Source of the DNA: Russula earlei
Lineage: Eukaryota; Basidiomycota; Agaricomycetes; Russulales; Russulaceae
Length of the DNA stretch: 19,774 nt
Assembly (NCBI GenBank): GCA_025769875.1
Contig: JAGFNK010000859.1
Coordinates: 1 to 19,774, forward strand
Direction of reading: 5' to 3'
The notes under the pieces are model-generated. The model searched no databases and had not been told where the DNA came from. It was given only the letters and a program-made list of their open reading frames with translations. Numbering within the stretch: position 1 is the first letter of the stretch; each line of letters starts with the position of its first letter. Positions 1 through 7,853 of the stretch are shown in pieces. Position numbers and translations under genes: made by a program.

Positions 1-455
1 GTTCTGACGGCCGGAGATTAGGCTTCACTGGCAAGGTATCTACTCTCTGCCACTCAAAGCTTGGGCCCAAGCCATGACAATCTTCCAGCAAGCGGTCCAT
101 CCATCCCAAATCGACGTCATCCAAACGACCTTTGTCCCGACTGAGCAAGGTGAATTTCTCTATCCAGAACTCGCTCGTGGGGTGCCAAGCTGACCTCCCG
201 TGTGAGAAGAAATTCTGCGTGCGGCAAAGATAGTGGATAAGATGGCACGGGCACACGCAGCGCAGAAAGGCGCGGTCGGCCTCGACGTGGACAACGAGAA
301 AGGCAACAAGGAAATGATCGATGCCCCGATGCTGAAGCAGGTGACACCGGTGATTTCATCTAATCATTCGATCACCCTGACTTTCCGCGGTTTAGGCAGA
401 GAAGACCATCCAGATGGCACGCGCTGCTGGCCTTCCTATTCCGATACTATCTTGA
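1..455 (+). CDS. CitE/CLYBL-like citrate lyase beta-type protein (HpcH/HpaI aldolase superfamily), 3' part
   Basis: This is the C-terminal part of a citrate-lyase-beta-like enzyme. The family makes or breaks carbon-carbon bonds in acyl-CoA/malyl-CoA-type substrates; CLYBL relatives are mitochondrial. Four exons join in frame: 1-35, 89-149, 210-340 and 396-455, with introns 36-88, 150-209 and 341-395 (53-60 bp, GT-AG). Seen: GFTGK then QAVHPSQIDVIQTTFVPTEQ, then EILRAAKIVDKMA, then a GAVGLD...MIDAPMLKQ segment, then AEKTIQMARAAGLPIPILS and TGA at 453-455. The HPSQ and MIDAPM motifs are typical of fungal family members. About eight extra hydrophilic residues lie between GLD and MIDAP. No frame breaks are visible. 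The 5' end lies outside the window. A Copia element begins 27 bp after the stop, inside the presumed 3' UTR. Family is confident; the exact substrate is not. Confidence 0.85.
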
Positions 456-477
456 GCAAGGGCAGGTCCTTTGCCTT

Positions 478-482
478 TATAT
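478..482. repeat. Target-site duplication TATAT, left copy
   Basis: Five bases TATAT directly precede the 5' LTR, and the same five directly follow the 3' LTR at 6549-6553. A 5-bp duplication is the normal footprint of a Copia-type integrase. It supports a single complete insertion without later rearrangement. Confidence 0.85.
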
Positions 483-612
483 TATTAGAGTTCAGTAGTT
501 CAACGTCATAACCATAGATAGATACACATTCCAAATGTATGTATATAGGGTTAAGGCCCTACTCGTACGGTACAATAACAACTTAACCACTACCACTACC
601 TATCTGCCAATA
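483..612 (+). repeat. 5' LTR (130 bp)
   Basis: Starts TATTAGAG and ends CCAATA, identical to the copy at 6419-6548. The ends form a short inverted TATT...AATA instead of the usual TG...CA. It is short for an LTR. A TATATAGGG stretch near 543-550 could serve as a TATA box. Boundaries are fixed by the flanking TATAT duplication and by the primer-binding site starting at the next base. Confidence 0.93.
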
Positions 613-629
613 GGTTATGGGCCCTGAGC
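613..629 (+). other. Primer-binding site for a half initiator tRNA-Met
   Basis: The bases GGTTATGGGCCCTGAGC follow the LTR with no gap. They are complementary to the anticodon stem-loop of initiator tRNA-Met (around CCCATAACC), not to a tRNA 3' end. Drosophila copia and yeast Ty5 are known to prime minus-strand DNA synthesis from such a cleaved tRNA half. Pairing is seen in sequence; use of the site is inferred. Confidence 0.8.
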
Positions 630-1289
630 TGTGATTCGAAACCGCCGACTACATTCCCCATCATCGTCGTCTCCGATCGACTCCCAATCACTCCTACTCT
701 TCTCACTTCATCTGGCGGTCTACCCCTCAACACTTTATTGTGACACTTAAGACGCCTCACCTCCCGCGTCGTATCATCAACATATCAACTTCACGACGCC
801 TGCATTCCGCGTCCAATTCATTCATACCGACGCCTCACTTCCCGCGTCATATCAACTTCGATTCTTTCATTGTCTAGACATTGATCCCGATCACTCTCAT
901 ACAGCCTCCCATTATCATCATCTCCCAGTTCGCCACTCTCGTCCATCCTGTTGTTATCATCATCACGTTCCGTCTTTTCTCCTGTTCTCACTACATTAGA
1001 CTGTGCATATCCCCTTCGGTAATCCTTTCATCGTCTTAATCTCCTTCTCCCCATTCGCCACTCTCGTCCATCCTGTTGTTATCATCATCACGTTCCGTCT
1101 TTTCTCCTGTTCTCACTCCATTAGACTGTGCATATCCCCTTCGGTGATCCTTTCATCGTCTTAGTCTCCTTCAGCTTCAGACACCGTCTTTTCTCCTGTT
1201 CTCACTCCATTAGACTGTGCATATCCCCTTCGGTGATCCTTTCATCGTCTTAGTCTCCTTCAGCCCCAAATTTCCATGTAGGTCTCACT
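630..1289 (+). other. Untranslated leader of the Copia element, pyrimidine-rich, with repeats
   Basis: About 660 bp between primer-binding site and gag ATG hold no credible coding frame. The plus strand is rich in C and T. Related segments containing GACGCCT...CCGCGTC occur near 751-770, 795-814 and 829-850. A longer tandem repeat follows at 921-1264. Such leaders usually carry packaging and dimerisation signals; none can be identified here. Confidence 0.6.
921..1264 (+). repeat. Tandem repeat in the Copia leader, about 2.7 copies
   Basis: Copy A (921-1045) and copy B (from 1046) are 125 bp apart and nearly identical, sharing CGCCACTCTCGTCCATCC and TTAGACTGTGCATATCCCC. A shortened third copy (1184-1264) repeats the CCGTCTTTTCTCCTG to TCTCCTTCAG part, 89 bp after its counterpart in copy B. 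Copies B and C share GGTGATCC and CTTAGTCTCC where copy A has GGTAATCC and CTTAATCTCC, so C was probably derived from B. Confidence 0.9.
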
Positions 1290-4200
1290 ATGGATAATAA
1301 CCCGGTACCTACCGTTATGAGTAATACCCCCGTACCTATCTCCACTCCCATACATACTACATCACTGCCCACTGTGGCCAATACCCCACCTGTTATACTT
1401 GATCCCTCCCACAACGAGGTCACGCTCACTGAACGTTTCCTCTCGGACAACAACTGGCCTGCGCATCTCGTTCTCGATCTTGACAAAGCCAACTGGTCTG
1501 AATGGGACAAGCATCTCTGCCTCGTCACGTATGGTCAGGGATTCAAACACTGGCTGGAAGGCACCCTTCCTCGCCCTGACATTACAACTCATGCCAAAGC
1601 TCACTGGATCTGGTCGAGCAACGACGTCTCCTTGCAGACATTCATCCTCCGCCACATCAGCCCCATCGAGTATGAATTCCTCGGCGATAAAGTCCGCACT
1701 GCATCTTCTCACAAAGTCTACGAAACGCTGAGACAAAGGCATGAAAAGCTAGGACTGTACACGCAGGTCCTCACCTTGAAAAAGGCACTCGACATTCGCT
1801 TCGTCTTAAACACTCCCATCAGCACCACCCTGTTTGAAATTTGCCAACTTCACAGACAAATCATCAACATGGGACCTATCGATACCGACAAGCTATTATC
1901 GGTGCTCATCATCAATTCCCTCAGCGACGACTTCCACCACCTCCAATCCGCAATCCAGTCCCTTGCCAACGAACCCAGCTTCTCATCGGCCATGCTTATT
2001 CAACGTCTTCAAAGTGAAGAGTCCCTTATCAGAAAACGAACTTCACAGGGTGCTATACAGCCCACAGCTTTCCCGACGTCAGCCACGCGCCCCACCTCCA
2101 CGCGACCGAGACCGTTATGCTCTTATTGCAAACAGTTGGGTCACCTTTCTGACTTCTGCATTAAACCTGGCGGCAAAATGGCTGGTCGTTCCATCGATGA
2201 GGCACGAAATGCCCAGCGGCTCGCATTCTCGCGCTTGCAAAACCAGGGAACTTCCGCTCGACAGCATGCAGCCCACATGTCATCTGACACAGCATCCTCT
2301 GTCATGGACGCCCCAACCCCTTTGCCCAATTTAACCATCAATGGCGTCACTTACTACGCCTCGCTGCCGCCCACTGATAACCATTCCATGTCTTCGCCTA
2401 CGCTGCCAAACCCCATGACAAGTGACATCATGTCTTACGCCCCCTCAACACCCGCTGATCCGCTTTTACTGTCCGCTGGTGATGACTTTGAATATCACAC
2501 ATTCGTTGCATTGAGTGACCCAACCACCTCACCTGTACCGCAATCTACTTCACTCGACTGGTCCCTCCACACCTCGGACGAAACCACCCGCGCCGGACCT
2601 CACTCGTCCTGGGCACTAGAGGACTCCCCGGTCCAAAATGCACCTTTTATCCTCGACACAGGCGCCACGTGCCACATTTCCCCCTCCCGCTCTGACTTTG
2701 TTTCCATTCATCCGACGGCTCCTCATCCTGTAACGGGACTCGGTGGGTCCCAGGTCCAAGCCATCGGTGTCGGCACCGTACAATTCATGACTAAGGACGG
2801 TTCTGTAATCCATTTACACAACACACTCTATATCCCATCTGCCACCGTCCGTCTGATCTCCATTATTTGTCTTAGCCGTGCGGGAAACTACACTGCTCAC
2901 TTCGATCGCGTTCGTTGCTGGGTGACTGACCACACAGGAAACACCCTATTCACAGGTCATCTTTCACCCACACGAAACCTTTATGAACTCGATGCCCTTC
3001 AACCTCAACGCGCGTTGCTGTCATCCCGCGTCCCAGATGTTGAGACGTGGCATCGACGACTTGGTCACTGCAATTTCCAAACAGTCCTGGACATGGCAAA
3101 ATCACACTGCGTCGACGGTATGACAATTAACTTGTCTCAGCTTCCGCCAAAATGCCAATACTGTATCCTTGGAAAGCAGACCCAATCCCCACTTCCTAAA
3201 ACACGTGAAGGCCCCAAAGCGTCTCGATGCCTGGAGAAAATACATGTTGACCTGACGGGACCCATGTCCATAATATCTCGCTTGGGTTGTCGTTACTCAA
3301 TGAATATCATCGATGACTTCTCGAGTTACGTTTGGACAATCCCGTTAGTATCAAAAGATGCGGCCGCACTGAAACTTGACGACTGGAAACGGGCTGTTGA
3401 AAACCAATCGGACTACCGCGTGACATATATTGTCTCCGACAATGGAGAACTCGTCTCCAATCAATTCGCTGATTGGTGCGCCCGTCACGGAATACAGCAC
3501 CTGAGAACGGCGCCTTACACCTCGCTCCAAAATGGACGAGCGGAGCGCCTGCATCGAACAATCATGAACAAAGCGCGCAGTATGCGCCTGGCTTGCAATG
3601 CGCCCCCCTCCTTCTGGGATGAATTCAATGCCACAGCTACGTACCTGACCACTCTGACCGCATCCAAAACTCTGGGGGGAAAGACCCCTTTTGAAGCTTG
3701 GTTCGGTCGTAAGCCGTCTTTGTCTCATCTCCGTGAGATCGGCTCTCTGTGTTTTGCATTAATCCCAGGAAAGCAACCGAAGATTCTCCCACGCTCCACT
3801 GCATGTGTCCTCATTGGATATGCCCCAAACGCTAAGGCTTATCGTCTGTGGGACAAAACGAATGGATGTATCTTCACTTGCTTCCATGTCTCATTTGTTG
3901 AACACCTCGACGCGTTGGCCACCCCCCTTTACCCTAACAACATAGTACTTAATGACAAAGAACCCACCTGGGACTCCATAACGATCCCGCACGCGTCCAG
4001 CCCTCCGATGGCCGACACCCATCGAATCTCCTCCCCTAATCTCACCGGTGTCCATGCCACACTACCTCTCCATACTAGCATTCCCCTGCCCCCCATCTCT
4101 ACTAGATTACATACCCCCATGCCCGACGCGCATCCTACAACCATAAATTCTTCCTTACCTAATAGATTAGATTCCTCCTCACCTAATAGATTAGCCCTCC

Positions 4201-6383
4201 CCACCCCTGACGATATACGCCCTACCCCGAGTCAAGGGCCAACTTTACCTAATAGTTTGGAACCCCCCACTCCTGATACACCTTCGATGTCCACTACCTT
4301 ACGTCACATTATGCAACCCGTACCTACCCAACTGCACCCCTCCTCCTGCCCCGATAACATCACTACTGTTCCCATTACCACCGATACCATTCGTTCCCCT
4401 AATAACTCCTCGTCTGCCATCACTAACCCCTCTGTCCCCTTACGCCGGTCAACTCGTATCCCGATCCCGACCTCACGATTCCTTACCGACGACGGCCTCC
4501 AACGCGTGTCCCACCCTCGCCCTCCCGAGACCACCATGACCTGTTCCACCTTACCGTTACATCTTGATACAACTTCCCCGCCTTTCCACGATACCATTGA
4601 TACAACACCTACTTTTCAACACTCTCCCCTCCTTTTTCAACGTCCTGATACCTTACTTTGTAACTTTCTCTCTGAATATTTTCCACTTCATGCTACACAT
4701 ACTCTCCTTCCCATCTCGTTAGATGATTCCTTCCCCTCCCTTGCCCAAGCTCTCACATCCATTCACACTGGTTCAATCGACGCTTCGGAAGACGATGAAC
4801 CTTCCTGGGAATCTGCCCTCTCGTCGCCTGAACGCGAATATTGGATTGCTGGCGCGCGCGACGAGCTCAAAAGCTTGGAAGACCTCCAGGTATTTGTCCT
4901 CGTTCCTCGCTCTGCCGTGCCGACACGGCAACGGCCATTGCGCGGTAAACTCGTTTGCAAGCGGAAGCGGGACAACCTCGGCAATATTACACGATACAAG
5001 GTCCGTTACGTAGCCAAAGGCTACGCACAACAATACGGCCTCGACTACACCAAAACCACCGCCCCCACCGCGCGTCCCGAATCCTTCCGCGTCCTCCTCC
5101 ATCTCGCTGCCTCACTCGATTGGGACATCCAACAGTTTGACATCAAAACTGCTTTCCTACACGGTGTTTTGCCCCCAGACGAAACAATGTTCATGGAGCA
5201 GCCCGCCGGCTTCGAGGCACCCGGAAAAGAAGGATGGGTAATGAAGCTGATGAAAAGCATATATGGCATGAAGCAGGCCAGCAGAATTTGGAACCAGACG
5301 TTCAACAAAGCTGCTGAGGATTGGGGTTTCAGATGACTCCCATGTGAGTGGTGCGTCTACTCTCGAACCACCCAAACGGGTACAATCCTCTTCCTTGTCC
5401 ACGTTGACGACATCGTCTCCATTGCCTCCTCCGAGGCTGAGAATGACTCGTTCAAGTCGCTGCTGCGATCACGTTGGGAAATTTCGGACCTGGGCCCGAT
5501 CAAATATGCCCTCGGCATATCCATGGTCCGTGACCGCGTTGGCAAGATGATTTCACTTTGCCAATCGTCCTTCATCGATCGCGTCGTGCAACAGTTCGGA
5601 CAATCCGATGCCCATCCGGTAGATCTCCCCATGACACCCGGCCTACGACTCCGGCGTGATGACAAAACTATTCCTGCCACGCCGGATGTGCTAGCATGGC
5701 GAAACACCACCCCATATCCTGCTCTCATTGGCAACCTCATCTACCTCGCTAACGCCACTCGCCCTGACATCGCCTTCGCCGTCGGGAAACTAGCATCATT
5801 CATGGATTGCTACAACCAAGATCATTGGTCTGCAGCCATACGCGTTCTCCGCTACCTCAAAGGGTCACGTTCATTATCACTCAGACTAGGCGGGACGCAT
5901 CCCATTACCCTTCTTGGGCACTCGGACTCGGACTTTGCGAACTGCATTGACACCAGTCGGTCCACTGCCGGTTACTGCTTCACACTGGGATCCGGTGTTA
6001 TATCATGGTCATCTCGCAAGCAACGAACTGTTGCTGACAGTTCATGTTACGCGGAATACATCGCACTACATGGTGCGACTCACGAGGCCATTTTCCTACG
6101 ACAACTTCTCTCTCAAACCCAATTCACGCAACCTAATCCAACAGCGATATTCTGCGACAACGATGCAGCGTCAAAGCTTGCCGAAGACCAAGTCTGGCAC
6201 TCACACTTAAAACACATCCGGATCAAGTACCACTATGTTAGGGAACAAGTCCTTGCGAATGAGGTGTCGATTACAAGAGTACACACAAAAGACAACATTG
6301 CCGATATCTTTACCAAACCTCTCACTCGTCCTGACTTTACCAGACTACGCCTTCTACTCGGACTCCACAGTGTTGACCATTGA
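1290..6383 (+). CDS. Copia gag-pol polyprotein, one in-frame TGA
   Basis: A single frame of 1,697 codons plus stop encodes gag, protease, integrase, reverse transcriptase and RNase H. Visible motifs: zinc knuckle CX2CX4HX4C (residues 277-290); protease DTG (456-458); integrase HHCC zinc site H588, H593, C622, C625; integrase catalytic D654, D717, E752 with the last spacing one residue shorter than in Drosophila copia; reverse transcriptase QFDIKTAFLHG (first Asp 1284) and HVDD (1373-1374); RNase H with SDSDFA (first Asp 1546) and a C-terminal HTKDNIADIFTKPL. A Ser/Thr/Pro-rich linker separates integrase and reverse transcriptase. Codon 1349 (5334-5336) is TGA, between GFR and the CEWCVYSR segment; frame is kept on both sides, so this is a nonsense change, not a shift. 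A C-to-T change of CGA would explain it. This copy is probably unable to make full-length Pol unless the stop is read through. Confidence 0.93.
4158..4194 (+). repeat. Short in-frame repeat in the integrase-RT linker
   Basis: CCTAATAGATTAG occurs at 4158-4170 and 4182-4194, exactly 24 bp apart, encoding two PNRL-containing octapeptides. Looser CCTAATA copies occur nearby, for example around 4246-4253 and 4398-4404. The linker looks like low-complexity sequence growing by small in-frame duplications. Confidence 0.7.
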
Positions 6384-6409
6384 GGCGGCGCCGAAAGGGT
6401 GTTGGCGTT

Positions 6410-6418
6410 GAGGGGGAA
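6410..6418 (+). other. Polypurine tract of the Copia element
   Basis: GAGGGGGAA lies directly before the 3' LTR, the expected position of the RNase H-resistant primer for plus-strand synthesis. It follows the gag-pol stop by about 26 bp. Confidence 0.8.
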
Positions 6419-6548
6419 TATTAGAGTTCAGTAGTTCAACGTCATAACCATAGATAGATACACATTCCAAATGTATGTATATAGGGTTAAGGCCCTACTC
6501 GTACGGTACAATAACAACTTAACCACTACCACTACCTATCTGCCAATA
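6419..6548 (+). repeat. 3' LTR (130 bp)
   Basis: Base-for-base identical to 483-612, including the TATT start and AATA end. It is followed by the right-hand TATAT duplication. Confidence 0.93.
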
Positions 6549-6553
6549 TATAT
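6549..6553. repeat. Target-site duplication TATAT, right copy
   Basis: Matches 478-482. Because LTR end and duplication are both A/T-rich, the exact edge could shift by a base or two, but this placement gives equal 130-bp LTRs and a 5-bp duplication. Confidence 0.83.
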
Positions 6554-7028
6554 AGTTTAGAATAATCAAATAGCACCTCAAATGCTCACTCTGGAGGTGG
6601 AACTCTGAGTGTCTGCAGACATTCCGTCACTGGTTTCGATCTTCGTTCGCACTGCTTCACCCCTCACCGCAGATCACATTATCTCCGCCGGGCTCTAGCC
6701 CTCACGCCATTGTCTACGACCCTCTTCGCTGTCATAAGAAACACGCCATTAATCGTCTTCGACGCATCTCGTCGTAGCCACATCAAGAACGTTCATGCAG
6801 TCAAGTACCACGATGTCTCCGCCACGACCAGAAGGTATGAAGCCATTGAATCCTCTCTCACGTCATCTGCGGTGTTACTCATCACTGTGCATTTGTCGGG
6901 AGGTTTCCCCGAATGAACCCTTTGCCGTCTTCGACGCACCATTTCCTCTTTCTTCCGGCAGTGGAGGCTGCCAGATACTTATCTTACACCGGACCAGAAG
7001 ATTTGATTTTTGAGTATATCGGGTGGGG
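6554..7028. other. Intergenic stretch with no recognised gene
   Basis: Original downstream flank of the CitE-like gene plus decayed sequence. Short open stretches exist on both strands (for example plus 6795-7013), but none shows a family motif or a credible intron structure. On the minus strand it lies downstream of the gag relic at 7095-7633, so part may be further remains of that element. I could not identify protease or integrase motifs in it. Confidence 0.5.
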
Positions 7029-7057
7029 TGGTCTCCCTATAACTCATAGGGAGACCA
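7029..7057. repeat. Perfect inverted repeat, 12-bp arms, 5-nt loop
   Basis: Arm TGGTCTCCCTAT (7029-7040), loop AACTC, arm ATAGGGAGACCA (7046-7057). It overlaps the neighbouring palindrome by four bases, ACCA. Confidence 0.93.
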
Positions 7058-7094
7058 ATACCAAGGCCCAAGAGTCTTGGGCCTTGGTATTGGT
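7054..7094. repeat. Perfect 41-bp palindrome, 20-bp arms, 1-nt centre
   Basis: The arm 7054-7073 (ACCAATACC...CCCAAGA) is exactly mirrored by 7075-7094 around G7074. The minus strand of the right arm continues the gag relic, so it probably arose by inverted copying of the relic's end. Both strands therefore read a nearly identical short peptide (NTKAQ-E/D-SWALVLVS). Confidence 0.93.
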
Positions 7095-7633
7095 GTCAAG
7101 AGTGTGTTGATCAAATTCATCAGTGATCAATTCAACGATAGTGTCGGTGGTAACTGTGTGCCCGCCAATATAGGCGGCAGTAGAGATAGCGTTAACTGAG
7201 GGTTGATAAGAGGGGGGTAGCGATCCCATCAAGATCGACGCATATTCAAGTACGCTCTTGTCCATGATCCGAGCTGTTCTCGGAGATCGGCTATTTTCTC
7301 CAGGTGCGTCCGGACTTCACCACAACGCATTGATTGCAAACGATAGCTTGGGTGCGAGTCTCATATAACGTACTCGAACAGGTCTGGTTCTGATTTGAGT
7401 GAAGACGCTATTTGGGATTGACGCCCCTATGAGCTGCTTCACTGTGGCATTGTCCATATCCCATTCGAGCTTGCGGCGTCAAGTGGCCCACATTACCGAT
7501 AGCAATGTATGCCAGCGAGACATTGACTTCGGTGAGATGTTCTGTCAGTCCTCGGGATTGGAAGGTCCACATCATACAATCACGGTAAGTGACCCACTAA
7601 TTTTTCAATGGGAATTTTAAGATCGTCGGTCAT
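7095..7633 (-). pseudogene. Copia gag (UBN2-type) relic of a second lineage, frame-broken
   Basis: Read on the minus strand, this resembles the N-terminal gag domain of fungal Copia elements. Pieces in order: a possible start MTDDLKIPIEKLVG (ATG at 7631-7633), WTFQSRGLTEHLTEV, KLEWDMDNATVKQLIGASIP, RLQSMRCGEVRTHLEKIADL, then EYASILMGSLPPSYQPSV and TIVELITDEFDQHTL. The pieces sit in different frames, needing several small indels to connect, so it is not functional. Its sequence is clearly unlike the gag of the element at 483-6548. No zinc knuckle, protease or pol is recognisable past the 41-bp palindrome, where similarity stops. It is a gag family by pattern recognition only; no alignment was run. 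Confidence 0.75.
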
Positions 7634-7853
7634 GTTTGTTACAAGTAAATGAGTGTGTTTGAGTAACTAGCGCTCGAGTTCAATTTCTGCTACTCTAGTA
7701 CCTCAATATCACAGGCACCTCTCTTCATGTAAAGGATACCTACAGCTCGCATTGTCGTCATAGATTTTTACATCGATGTCGCAACGCAAATAGCAATTAC
7801 TCATTTACAATTACCGGTGCCATCGAATCGAAAAGCTACATCCGGACGCGCCA
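7634..7853. other. Intergenic, no gene seen
   Basis: About 220 bp downstream of the CHL1 stop, A/T-richer than the flanking coding sequence. It should contain the CHL1 3' UTR and polyadenylation region. I see no coding frame, tRNA or repeat in it. Confidence 0.5.

Larger units (their letters stand above)
483..6548 (+). mobile_element. Full-length Ty1/Copia LTR retrotransposon (6,066 bp)
   Basis: A complete element: 5' LTR 483-612, primer-binding site from 613, leader to 1289, gag-pol frame 1290-6383, polypurine tract 6410-6418, 3' LTR 6419-6548, flanked by TATAT. Domain order gag, protease, integrase, reverse transcriptase, RNase H is diagnostic of Copia (Pseudoviridae) rather than Gypsy. 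The two LTRs are identical over 130 bp, so the insertion is recent. The only visible coding defect is a TGA at 5334-5336. It lies in the same orientation as the upstream CitE-like gene and may supply or disturb that gene's 3' end. Confidence 0.95.

Noticed and set aside
233..511. A free-standing 92-residue plus-strand gene
   Set aside because: Its first part is exon 3 of the CitE-like gene; the rest reads through intron 341-395 and into the LTR. The spliced model explains it better.
613..640. A tRNA gene fragment
   Set aside because: Only the complement of the anticodon arm is present, flush with an LTR; a primer-binding site explains it fully.
921..1264. CRISPR-like repeat array
   Set aside because: Units of about 125 bp are adjacent with no unique spacers, lie inside a eukaryotic retrotransposon leader, and no cas genes are present.
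1362..1742. Minus-strand frames inside the Copia element (for example 1362-1742, 3351-3728, 4304-4597) as antisense proteins
   Set aside because: All are shadows of the long gag-pol frame with no motif of their own.
4723..5140. Alternative-frame open stretches in the reverse transcriptase region suggesting a frameshift product
   Set aside because: The main frame is continuous through gag, integrase and reverse transcriptase, so no shift is required; no slippery site was evident.
5337..6383. A separate gene for reverse transcriptase C-terminus plus RNase H
   Set aside because: It is in the same frame as gag-pol and separated only by one TGA; there is no promoter or domain start here.
7044..7265. 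A small intact minus-strand gene of 73 residues
   Set aside because: Its sequence continues upstream in other frames as Copia gag, so it is one fragment of a broken relic rather than a gene.
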